A stretch of DNA of 41,063 nucleotides from positions 1 to 41,063 of the forward strand of contig CAKOYB010000011.1 of the NCBI GenBank assembly GCA_934130435.1, written 5' to 3'. The position numbers and the translations under genes are program-made. The notes beneath the pieces were generated by a model that saw nothing but the letters and a program-made list of their open reading frames with translations, had not been told where the DNA came from and searched no databases. The stretch is from an uncultured Clostridia bacterium. Its GTDB lineage: Bacteria > Bacillota > Clostridia > TANB77 > CAG-508. Shown here piece after piece: positions 17,841 to 24,650 of this stretch (position 1 is its first letter; every line of letters starts with the position of its first letter).

Positions 17841-18542
17841 ATGTTAAATTTTGTGTTATGTGACGATAATTTGAACATTCTTTCAAAATTAAAAGAAATG
17901 TTTGAAATATTATTCTTCAAAAACGACATTGATGCACAAGTTTCATTTACTTCAGATAAAGCAGATGAAATATATAATTATGTAACTAGCAACCATGTAG
18001 ATGTTCTAGTTTTAGATATAAATTTAAAATCAAATGTTTCCGGAATCGAGCTTGCTAAACAAATTAGAAAAGATAATAAGGATATTTATATTATATTTTC
18101 TACCGGACACTTAGAATATTCCCTAATAGCATACTCAGTAAAAACTTTTGATTATTTGCCAAAGCCATTAACAATGGAAAGGCTAGAAATAACTTTAAAC
18201 AGATTACTAGACGATATAAATAGCAATAAGAATAAAAAATTTATTAAGATTAATAATGGAACTATTGTGAAAGAAAAAGAAATCAATTTTGTAAAGAGAA
18301 ATGGTATGAAAGTTGTTTTTTGTACTGACTCAAAAGAATATGAAACATATAGTTCTTTTAATAAAATCGAGTCTATACTATCAGGCAATTTTGTTCGTTG
18401 TCATAAATCATTTATTGTAAATACAAGTAATATTTATAACATAGATAAAAATACAATAATCTTTAAAAATAACTCAACCTGTGGTATCGGCCCTAAATAT
18501 AAAGACACTTTAATGGAGGTTTTCAAAAATGGAAATTTTTAA
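17841..18542 (+). CDS. agrA: AgrA-like response regulator (receiver plus LytTR DNA-binding domain)
   Basis: This 233-aa protein has a receiver domain with acidic pocket CDDN (7-10), phosphoacceptor Asp in VLVLDINL (D59), the S/T position in IIFSTGH and lysine in YLPKPL. A LytTR domain fills about 135-230, with the F.R.HKSFIVN signature (FVRCHKSFIVNTSNI). It should bind paired direct repeats about 21 bp apart. I start at ATG 17841 because homologous receivers begin there; an upstream in-frame ATG (17757) would add 28 unrelated residues. It overlaps agrC by 14 nt and is probably translated with it. Together with AgrC it forms the response half of the quorum-sensing system. Confidence 0.92.
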   Translation: MLNFVLCDDNLNILSKLKEMFEILFFKNDIDAQVSFTSDKADEIYNYVTSNHVDVLVLDINLKSNVSGIELAKQIRKDNKDIYIIFSTGHLEYSLIAYSVKTFDYLPKPLTMERLEITLNRLLDDINSNKNKKFIKINNGTIVKEKEINFVKRNGMKVVFCTDSKEYETYSSFNKIESILSGNFVRCHKSFIVNTSNIYNIDKNTIIFKNNSTCGIGPKYKDTLMEVFKNGNF

Positions 18543-19878
18543 TAATATCTGGTCTGCTTTAACAACCCAGAATGATTTTTTAACTAGAGTAATTGTCATT
18601 CCTATTACTTTTATAGAAACTTATTTAAACATGTTAATCTTTTCTACTTTACTTAATATTTCTACTACTAAAAAACAAAGGATTGGTTATACTTTAGTTT
18701 TATCTATTATTGGTACAACATTTAACATTCTTATTCCTAATCCATACAGATCTTTTATTAATCTTGCACTAATATTAGTTTGTATTAAATTTTTCTTTAA
18801 AACTGGCATTTTAAAAACAATTTTATCAACAATTGTGCCTATAATTCTTACTGTACTTTGTGAATCTATTGTAATAAAGCTTTCTTCTGTTGCTTTCTCT
18901 TTTAATTTAACAAACATAACTACTATTCCTATTTACAGACTTGTATTTGCACTATGTATTGAATCTTTAATTTTTATTGTTTATCTTTTAATTAAATACT
19001 CAAAATTCCAAATAGATTTATTAGAAGGAATGTCTAGAAAAAGTAGAATTATTTTAATAATCAATATGATATTTGCATTTTTGGCTATATCTATTCAATT
19101 CTTTATTACTGGCTTCTATCTAAATAGATTACCAATATATATCGTAATATTTAGTAATATTAGTTTAATAGCATATTTCCTACTTAGTGTTTACAGTCTT
19201 GCTAAAACTACACAATTAGAGTTAACATCACTAAACTTAGAGCAAGAAAAAGAAGCTAATAGAATACTAAAAGCATCTCAAGATGAGCTTCATGGTTTTA
19301 GACATGACTTTTCTAATATTATGTGCACAATTGGTGGATATGTTTTGGTTTCTGATATGGATGGTCTTAAAAACTATTATTCTCAAATTCAAAAAGATAT
19401 TAATAAATTAACTACTTTAGGCGCCTTAAACCCAAGCACCATAAATAATCCTGCAGTTTTCATTTTAATATCTGCCAAGTATTCTAAAGCCTTAGAGTTA
19501 GGCATTGAAATGAATATAAATGTTTTTCTAGATTTAAACACTTTAAATATGAAAATATATGAATTCACTAGAACTCTTGGAATTCTTTTAGATAATGCAA
19601 TTGAGGCTGCTAGAGAATGTGATCAAAAAATTATAAATTTAGAAATTAGAAAAGATACTGCTCGAAATAGACAATTACTTTTAATTGAAAATACCTATAC
19701 AAATAAAGACGTAGATACAGAAAAAATTTACGAAAAGAATTATTCAACAAAATCTGGAAACAGTGGACTTGGATTGTGGGAAGTTAGAAAAATATTAAAA
19801 AGAAATACAAATTTAAACTTATTTACTTCTAAAAACGAAAAGTTTTTTAGGCAAGAACTAGAAATGTATAATATGTAA
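18529..19878 (+). CDS. agrC: AgrC-like sensor histidine kinase (HPK10 family)
   Basis: This 449-aa protein has a polytopic N-terminal sensor of about six membrane helices (residues 15-225), a coiled segment, then the phosphoacceptor box ELHGFRHDFSNI (H259). A GHKL ATPase domain follows, with N-box GILLDNAIEAA (N356) and G-box GNSGLGLWEVRKI. This is the AgrC architecture, which senses a cyclic peptide from outside and phosphorylates AgrA. GGAGG precedes the ATG, inside the end of agrA. It converges tail-to-tail with agrD/agrB on the other strand. The assignment rests on domain order plus the adjacent agrBD genes. Confidence 0.93.
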   Translation: MEIFNNIWSALTTQNDFLTRVIVIPITFIETYLNMLIFSTLLNISTTKKQRIGYTLVLSIIGTTFNILIPNPYRSFINLALILVCIKFFFKTGILKTILSTIVPIILTVLCESIVIKLSSVAFSFNLTNITTIPIYRLVFALCIESLIFIVYLLIKYSKFQIDLLEGMSRKSRIILIINMIFAFLAISIQFFITGFYLNRLPIYIVIFSNISLIAYFLLSVYSLAKTTQLELTSLNLEQEKEANRILKASQDELHGFRHDFSNIMCTIGGYVLVSDMDGLKNYYSQIQKDINKLTTLGALNPSTINNPAVFILISAKYSKALELGIEMNINVFLDLNTLNMKIYEFTRTLGILLDNAIEAARECDQKIINLEIRKDTARNRQLLLIENTYTNKDVDTEKIYEKNYSTKSGNSGLGLWEVRKILKRNTNLNLFTSKNEKFFRQELEMYNM

Positions 19879-19912
19879 AAATAAAGAGATAGAATTTTCT
19901 ATCTCTTTATTT
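19879..19912. terminator. Bidirectional terminator between agrC and agrD
   Basis: A perfect 14-bp stem, 19879-19892 with 19899-19912, around a 6-nt loop. It starts directly after the agrC stop and lies 11 nt beyond the agrD stop on the other strand. A/T tracts on both sides allow use in both directions. Confidence 0.85.
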
Positions 19913-19923
19913 TTATGTAGTGC

Positions 19924-20043
19924 TTAGTCTTTTTTAATTAGAGAGTTTGGCATTTTAGGTTGATGAATCCATCCAAATAATGTACAAGCTGTATTTGTAG
20001 ATTTAGCATATTTTTCTGCTATTTTAGCTAATATTTTTAACAT
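19924..20043 (-). CDS. agrD: AgrD-like autoinducing peptide precursor
   Basis: A 39-aa frame with a perfect AAAGGAGG site before ATG 20041-20043. The N-terminus (MLKILAKIAEKYAKSTN) is a short amphipathic leader. Next comes the candidate pheromone core around Cys20 (TACTLFGWI), followed by the conserved charged tail HQPKMPNSLIKKD, which matches the P-K-x-P type tail of AgrD peptides. AgrB should cut after the core and join its carboxylate to Cys20 as a thiolactone. Whether the ring has five residues (ending at Gly24) or more cannot be decided from sequence. It lies 64 nt after agrB on the same strand. The size and position between agrB and agrC make the call strong. Confidence 0.9.
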   Translation of the reverse strand: MLKILAKIAEKYAKSTNTACTLFGWIHQPKMPNSLIKKD

Positions 20044-20078
20044 AGTAACGTCCTCCTTTGTTAAATTATTTTATATAT

Positions 20079-20097
20079 AATTGTGCCGGCCACAATT
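20079..20097 (-). promoter_or_regulatory. GC-cored hairpin between agrB and agrD
   Basis: Arms AATTGTG (20079-20085) and CACAATT (20091-20097) flank CCGGC, an unusually GC-rich core for this DNA. One base removed would make a perfect palindrome. It sits in the 64-nt gap between agrB and agrD, so it could be a processing or attenuation element setting the AgrB:AgrD ratio, or a protein binding site. Function is unknown. Confidence 0.45.
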
Positions 20098-20107
20098 TAT
20101 AAAAATC

Positions 20108-20728
20108 TTAAACATTAAGTTCCTGTAAGTAAACTTCATATCCATATTTATTTTTTGTAATTTTATAAGCAAATCTTGTTATCATCAGTGATTGTATTAG
20201 CATTCCTAGTATTATTATGTTTGATACTATATTATTATTTATTAATACTCCAACACATATAGTAATTGTAAGGACTATGCATGATACTATTTTCTTTATT
20301 TTTCTGTCTTTTTTTCTTAATATAGGTACATTTTCAGTATCTGCTGGTGCATACTTTATACACATCGCTATTCCAAATATCCATATAGCAATTGAACAAA
20401 CAATTCGTGTTTGTATACTTAAAGTAAACATCTTGCTTATATATGCTATTCCACAATAATATATACTACTCATAAGTATGCATCCAATATGTGTTTTCAA
20501 GTGAAATCCTCCAGAAAATGCTCTATAAGGAAAAATCACTAAACATGCTATTAGAAACTCTTTGAATATTCCAAGTATAATTGCAATTATCATAAAAAGA
20601 AAGGTTTTAGGAATCTCTCCAACAATTAAGTGTATTCCATAATTAATTATTTCGAGTTTCTCTTGGTTAATCTCTGGCATTTCTTTTTTTATTCTGTTAG
20701 TTAAATAATCACATAATTTATCTACCAT
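20108..20728 (-). CDS. agrB: AgrB-like accessory gene regulator processing peptidase
   Basis: This 206-aa polytopic membrane protein has the AgrB catalytic segment PYRAFSGGFHLKTHIGC, with H76 and C83 as the cysteine-peptidase dyad. The downstream YAPADTENVPI motif, conserved in the family, is also present. AgrB cleaves the C-terminal tail of AgrD and catalyses thiolactone formation. The ATG follows AGAGGG. It is upstream of agrD on the minus strand, and the pair converges on agrA-agrC. Paired repeats upstream (20763-20791) suggest control by the LytTR regulator AgrA, giving positive feedback. Confidence 0.95.
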   Translation of the reverse strand: MVDKLCDYLTNRIKKEMPEINQEKLEIINYGIHLIVGEIPKTFLFMIIAIILGIFKEFLIACLVIFPYRAFSGGFHLKTHIGCILMSSIYYCGIAYISKMFTLSIQTRIVCSIAIWIFGIAMCIKYAPADTENVPILRKKDRKIKKIVSCIVLTITICVGVLINNNIVSNIIILGMLIQSLMITRFAYKITKNKYGYEVYLQELNV

Positions 20729-20762
20729 TTGTTTCCCTCTTCATGATGAAATTTTACAATAC

Positions 20763-20791
20763 TATATGTGATTAATTTTATTTTATATGTG
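20763..20791 (-). promoter_or_regulatory. Candidate AgrA (LytTR) binding site: direct repeat pair upstream of agrB
   Basis: Two identical 8-bp repeats, CACATATA on the minus strand (20763-20770 and 20784-20791), begin exactly 21 bp apart. That is two helical turns, the spacing used by LytTR regulators such as AgrA (9-bp repeats, about 12 bp between). They lie 35-63 bp upstream of the agrB start. A TAAAAT -10-like hexamer is at 20751-20756. I see no good -35, as expected for an activator-dependent promoter. Confidence 0.5.
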
Positions 20792-20812
20792 TAAACACTA
20801 TTTTATTATATG

Positions 20813-20854
20813 AAAAAGCAATAAATTATTTTTATATATAATTTATTGCTTTTT
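20813..20854. terminator. Terminator after the rluD-like gene
   Basis: A perfect 16-bp stem, AAAAAGCAATAAATTA (20813-20828) with its complement (20839-20854), and a 10-nt loop. A T run ends the minus-strand reading. It starts 7 nt after the stop of the RluD-like gene and insulates it from agrBD. Confidence 0.85.
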
Positions 20855-20861
20855 ATAAAAT

Positions 20862-21546
20862 TTACATAAAATTATTTAGGATTACCCATGAACCTATTTT
20901 TTCAGGAAAATCAGTAAATTCCATTTCTTCCCCAGTTATTGGATGCTTTATTAATAATTTGTATGCCCATAGAGCTATTTGCTTTCCTCTTCCCCTTGTG
21001 CCATATTTTTGATCTCCACTAATGCTATGGTTTATATTTGCAAGTTGAACCCTAATTTGATGATGCCTTCCTGTATGCAAAACTATTTTTACAACAGACA
21101 TATTAATTTCTTCGTTATAATATAGAACTTCATAATCTAGTTTTGAATATTTAGAATTTTTAATATTCTTACCTACCACTTTGGACATATTCTTTTTTTC
21201 ATTTTTTATCAAGTAATCTTCTAATGTTCCACACTTGTTTTGAAATTTTCCATCTACAACTGCTAAATACTCTTTTTTAAACTCTTTTTCTTGTATCTGT
21301 TTACTTAATCTGCCAGCCGCTTTTGATGTTTTCGCAAAAACCATTATACCGTCCTACTGGCCTATCAAGCCTATGAACGAGCCCTAAATATACATTTCCT
21401 GGTTTGTTATATTTTTCTTTTATATATTTCTTTATAATTGTAAGCATATCTTCATCTTCTGTTTTATCTGCCTGAGAAGGTATATTTGGCGGCTTTTCTA
21501 CAACAATTATATGATTATCTTCATATAATATTTTTAACTTGTTCAT
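20862..21546 (-). pseudogene. RluD-family rRNA/tRNA pseudouridine synthase, interrupted by a +1 frameshift
   Basis: Two frames form one protein of about 227 aa. The first (from ATG 21544-21546) carries the start of the fold and the catalytic motif VHRLDRPVG (Asp in HRLDR). The second carries VFAKTSKAAGRLSKQI, the GRHHQIRVQ motif and the C-terminus. Relatives read HRLDRPVGG-MVFAKTSKAA without a break. Here one extra C (G at 21351 on the plus strand) turns GGA-GGT into GGA-CGG-T. Skipping it restores the frame and the conserved sequence. Everything else looks intact, so this is a very recent mutation, a consensus error, or a frameshift decoded by the ribosome. The enzyme would isomerise uridines in RNA. 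Confidence 0.85.
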
Positions 21547-21569
21547 TTATCTTTCCTCTTTCAAATTCT

Positions 21570-22436
21570 TTATATTTTTTCCCATCTTCCATAAATTCCA
21601 CATGGTAAAATCAAGTCTGATTCTTTCATAGGAAGACCAATTTCACCACAAGAATACTTGCCACCAATCTTTATTTTTTCTAAATTAATTTTTAATATAT
21701 TTTTTAAAACTGTAGATGATATTCCTGTAGTATAAGAATTAACTAAGAAAAACAATGGATCATCTGATAAAACTTTACTGCATAAATTAATTAATTCATC
21801 AATATCCTCTTCAAATTTCCATACCTCTCCATTTGCTCCTCTTCCATAAGATGGTGGATCCATAATTATAGCATCATACTTGTTTTCCCTTCTTATTTCT
21901 CTATTAACAAATTTAAGTACATCATCCACAATATATCTAACACTACTTTTCTCTAATCCTGAAGATATAACATTTTCTTTTGCCCATGATACCATTCCCT
22001 TTGAACTATCAACATGGCACACACTAGCACCTGCATATAAACATGCAACAGTTGCCCCTCCTGTGTATGCAAATAAATTTAACACTTTGATTGGTCTTTT
22101 AGAACTCTTTATTTTTTCTATCATCCAGTCCCAATTAACTGCCTGTTCAGGAAATAGCCCCGTATGTTTAAATCCCATTGCTTTTATGTTAAAAGTTAAG
22201 TCTTTATACTTAATTTTCCAAGCATTAGGAAGTTTATTTGTTTCCCAGCTTCCACCGCCAGTCTTACTTCTATTATACTTAGCATTTACCCTTTTCCATT
22301 TGTTTGGAAAAGACTTTTCTTTCCAAATAATTTGTGGATCAGGTCTAACTAAGGTAATGTCTCCCCATCTTTCTAGTTTCTGTCCATTTGCCATATCTAA
22401 TATTTCATAATCTTGCCACTGATTTGCTATATTCAT
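21570..22436 (-). CDS. Class I SAM-dependent methyltransferase (RlmI/RlmK-like)
   Basis: A 288-aa Rossmann-fold methyltransferase. The SAM-binding motif I is VLNLFAYTGGATVACLYAGA (about 118-137), an acidic residue follows in HVDSSKG, and the catalytic-loop motif is DPPSYGRG. The last is typical of rRNA cytosine-C5 or guanine-N2 methyltransferases of the RlmI/RlmL-K type. The N-terminal PUA domain of RlmI is missing, as in short Firmicutes homologues. The substrate is presumably rRNA, but this is family inference. It is followed after 23 nt by the pseudouridine synthase gene, so two RNA-modification genes probably share a transcript. Confidence 0.88.
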   Translation of the reverse strand: MNIANQWQDYEILDMANGQKLERWGDITLVRPDPQIIWKEKSFPNKWKRVNAKYNRSKTGGGSWETNKLPNAWKIKYKDLTFNIKAMGFKHTGLFPEQAVNWDWMIEKIKSSKRPIKVLNLFAYTGGATVACLYAGASVCHVDSSKGMVSWAKENVISSGLEKSSVRYIVDDVLKFVNREIRRENKYDAIIMDPPSYGRGANGEVWKFEEDIDELINLCSKVLSDDPLFFLVNSYTTGISSTVLKNILKINLEKIKIGGKYSCGEIGLPMKESDLILPCGIYGRWEKI

Positions 22437-22553
22437 ATTTATTTTCGTATACCAAAATAAAAGGTATTCTCTCCTTCTTTCAAAGATATACCTCTATTTT
22501 AACATATATTTTATAATTTTTCTATTCTTTATTAGAATTAATAGTCTTATAAT

Positions 22554-22730
22554 TTAAAAGTTTGATAGTATTTCTATAAACTTTTTTAATAAAATCAAAT
22601 CAGATGAAATTAGTATAGTCATAATAAATAAAAAAGCATAAATCTTTAAATATTTTTTAAAATGATTTTCTATTTTTTCTAAATTTAATTTCTTATTCTC
22701 AATTAAAAACTCCTCTTTTGTATTTTCCAT
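22554..22730 (-). CDS. Small membrane protein of unknown function (58 aa)
   Basis: A lysine/glutamate-rich N-terminal half (MENTKEEFLIENKKLN...) is followed by one membrane helix (about residues 33-52, IYAFLFIMTILISS). A strong GGAGG lies 5 nt before ATG 22728-22730; a TTG 12 nt upstream overlaps that site and is not used in my call. No family was recognised. Its ribosome binding site can be buried in a hairpin (22732-22786), so translation may be conditional. It lies between uvrC and the methyltransferase gene, same strand. The spacer 22437-22553 after it shows nothing notable. Confidence 0.65.
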   Translation of the reverse strand: MENTKEEFLIENKKLNLEKIENHFKKYLKIYAFLFIMTILISSDLILLKKFIEILSNF

Positions 22731-22731
22731 A

Positions 22732-22786
22732 AAAACCTCCAAAAATATATTCTATTAATAAAAATATATGCTACTTTGAAGGTTTT
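22732..22786 (-). promoter_or_regulatory. Hairpin that would sequester the ribosome binding site of the 58-aa gene
   Basis: In the transcript, AAAACCTTC (revcomp of 22778-22786) pairs over 9 bp, with one U-G pair, to GGAGGTTTT (22732-22740), which contains the Shine-Dalgarno sequence. An inner 7-bp stem ATATATT/AATATAT (22763-22769 with 22745-22751) supports the same fold. This layout fits an RNA thermometer or another translational switch, or the structure may serve as the 3' end of the uvrC message. Confidence 0.45.
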
Positions 22787-22819
22787 ATTACAATTTTTCA
22801 TTTTTCTTTTTTTACTTTT

Positions 22820-24604
22820 TTATAGATTTTCCTTTATCTTTTTAGCTAATTCGATATTAATTCCTTTTATAGAAACTAAATCTTCTTCTTTTGCGTTCTT
22901 AATATTATCAATACTCTTAAACTTTTTTAACAATTCCATCTTCTTTTTCTCGCCTATTCCTTTTATATCATCAAGCTTTGATTTTGTTATTTCATTATCT
23001 CTTAGTTTTTTATGATATCCAATTGCTGTATCATGTACCGTATCTTGGAAATTAGTAATAAGATTTTTTAGTTCTTCTGATATCTTTATTTCTTGTCTTT
23101 TATCATTTATAAGAGCTTTAGTTGTATGTTTATCATCTTTTACCATTCCATATATAGGAATCTTTAGATTGTATTTTTCTGTTGCTCTTTGGGCGGCATG
23201 AATTTGTGTAATACCTCCATCAACAAAAATAACATCAGGTAAAGTCCCAAAACCACTCTTATTACTTTCAATAGAATGTTTTAATCTTCTCGTAATAACC
23301 TCTTCCATACATTTGGGGTCATCTTGTCCATAAACTGTTTTTATTCTAAATACTCTAGACATTCTTTTATCTATAATTCCATCTTTAACAACACACATTC
23401 CTGCAACAATGTTAGTTCCAGATAAATTAGAAATATCAAAACTTTCTATTTTTCTTGGTAAACTATCTAAATTCAATATATTTTTAAGTTCATCTAAAAT
23501 ATCATATTTATTACTAACTTTATTTTCTAATGCTATTAGTGCATTGTTTTCTGCCATTTCGATAAACCTAAGTTTTTCACCTTTTTGTGGATTCTTAATT
23601 TCTACTTTTCTACCAGCTTTTTCTTCTAGAACCTTTTCTATAATTTCTTTATCTTCTATCTCATTGCTAACAATTATCTTACTTGGTATATTAACTTCAT
23701 TTAAATAGTACTGTTTTACAAATTCAGACAACATTTCTTCTTTTGATATATTCATATTATTTTCAAAAAAGTAGTGTTGTCTACCAACCATTTTACTCTG
23801 TCTTACAAAAAAGATTTCTATGCATATTGATAAATCATTACTTGCCATTCCAATAACATCAATAGTATTTTCGTTAATATTAGAAACTTTTTGTTTCTGT
23901 GAAATATTTTCAATTGCAACCATTTTATCTCTTAAATATGCTGCTTTTTCATATTCTTGCTTTTCTGAAGCCTGTACAATTTCTTCATTTAATTTCTTTA
24001 ATACTTTAGTAATCTTTCCATCAAGTAAATCTATAATTTCATCAATTTGCTTTAAATATTCCTCTTTAGAAACCTTATTAACACATGGTGCTAAACACCT
24101 TCCAATATAATAATTTAAACATGCTCTTTTATTTGATTTAAAACTCTTGCATTGTCTAATTTTAAACTTCTGTTTTATAAAATTTACCATTTCTTTTGCA
24201 CTGCCTGGATTAGCATAAGGTCCAAAATACTTAGCTCCATCATTTTGAATTCTTCTAGTAATAAAAACATTTGGATAATCAGACTTTAAATCTATTTTTA
24301 TATATGGATAAGTTTTATCATCTTTTAAAAGCACATTAAACTTAGGCCTATTCTTTTTTATAAGATTGCATTCTAGTATTAAAGCCTCAGCCTCATTATC
24401 AACAACAATATACTCAAAGTGGTCAATCAAAGAAACCATTCTTTCAATTCTAGCAGTTTTGTTGTTTTTCCTAAAATACTGTCTAACCCTATTCTTCAAA
24501 GATACAGCCTTTCCAACATAAATAATATTATCATCTTTATCGTGCATAATATACACACCAGGCTTAGCTGGAAGCCTTTTCAATTCAGTTTCAATATCAA
24601 ACAT
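22820..24604 (-). CDS. uvrC: Excinuclease ABC subunit C (UvrC)
   Basis: UvrC makes both incisions in nucleotide excision repair. I start it at ATG 24602-24604, where the family signature begins (MFDIETELKRLPAKPGVYIM) and AGGGAG lies 7 nt upstream, giving 594 aa, a normal length. The GIY-YIG domain fills about 12-95 (GVYIM...IIYVGKA), CL-Y-IGRC-APC and a UVR helix pair follow, then the RNase H-like half with ESFDISNLSG and VDGG, and terminal helix-hairpin-helix motifs (DDIKGIGEKKK). The raw frame runs on upstream into the DUF2207 gene without a stop. I regard that fusion as apparent rather than real. Confidence 0.93.
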   Translation of the reverse strand: MFDIETELKRLPAKPGVYIMHDKDDNIIYVGKAVSLKNRVRQYFRKNNKTARIERMVSLIDHFEYIVVDNEAEALILECNLIKKNRPKFNVLLKDDKTYPYIKIDLKSDYPNVFITRRIQNDGAKYFGPYANPGSAKEMVNFIKQKFKIRQCKSFKSNKRACLNYYIGRCLAPCVNKVSKEEYLKQIDEIIDLLDGKITKVLKKLNEEIVQASEKQEYEKAAYLRDKMVAIENISQKQKVSNINENTIDVIGMASNDLSICIEIFFVRQSKMVGRQHYFFENNMNISKEEMLSEFVKQYYLNEVNIPSKIIVSNEIEDKEIIEKVLEEKAGRKVEIKNPQKGEKLRFIEMAENNALIALENKVSNKYDILDELKNILNLDSLPRKIESFDISNLSGTNIVAGMCVVKDGIIDKRMSRVFRIKTVYGQDDPKCMEEVITRRLKHSIESNKSGFGTLPDVIFVDGGITQIHAAQRATEKYNLKIPIYGMVKDDKHTTKALINDKRQEIKISEELKNLITNFQDTVHDTAIGYHKKLRDNEITKSKLDDIKGIGEKKKMELLKKFKSIDNIKNAKEEDLVSIKGINIELAKKIKENL

Positions 24605-24650
24605 ACTACATCTCCCTGTGCCAAAATTTTCCGTCCCCATTGGCTTGATT

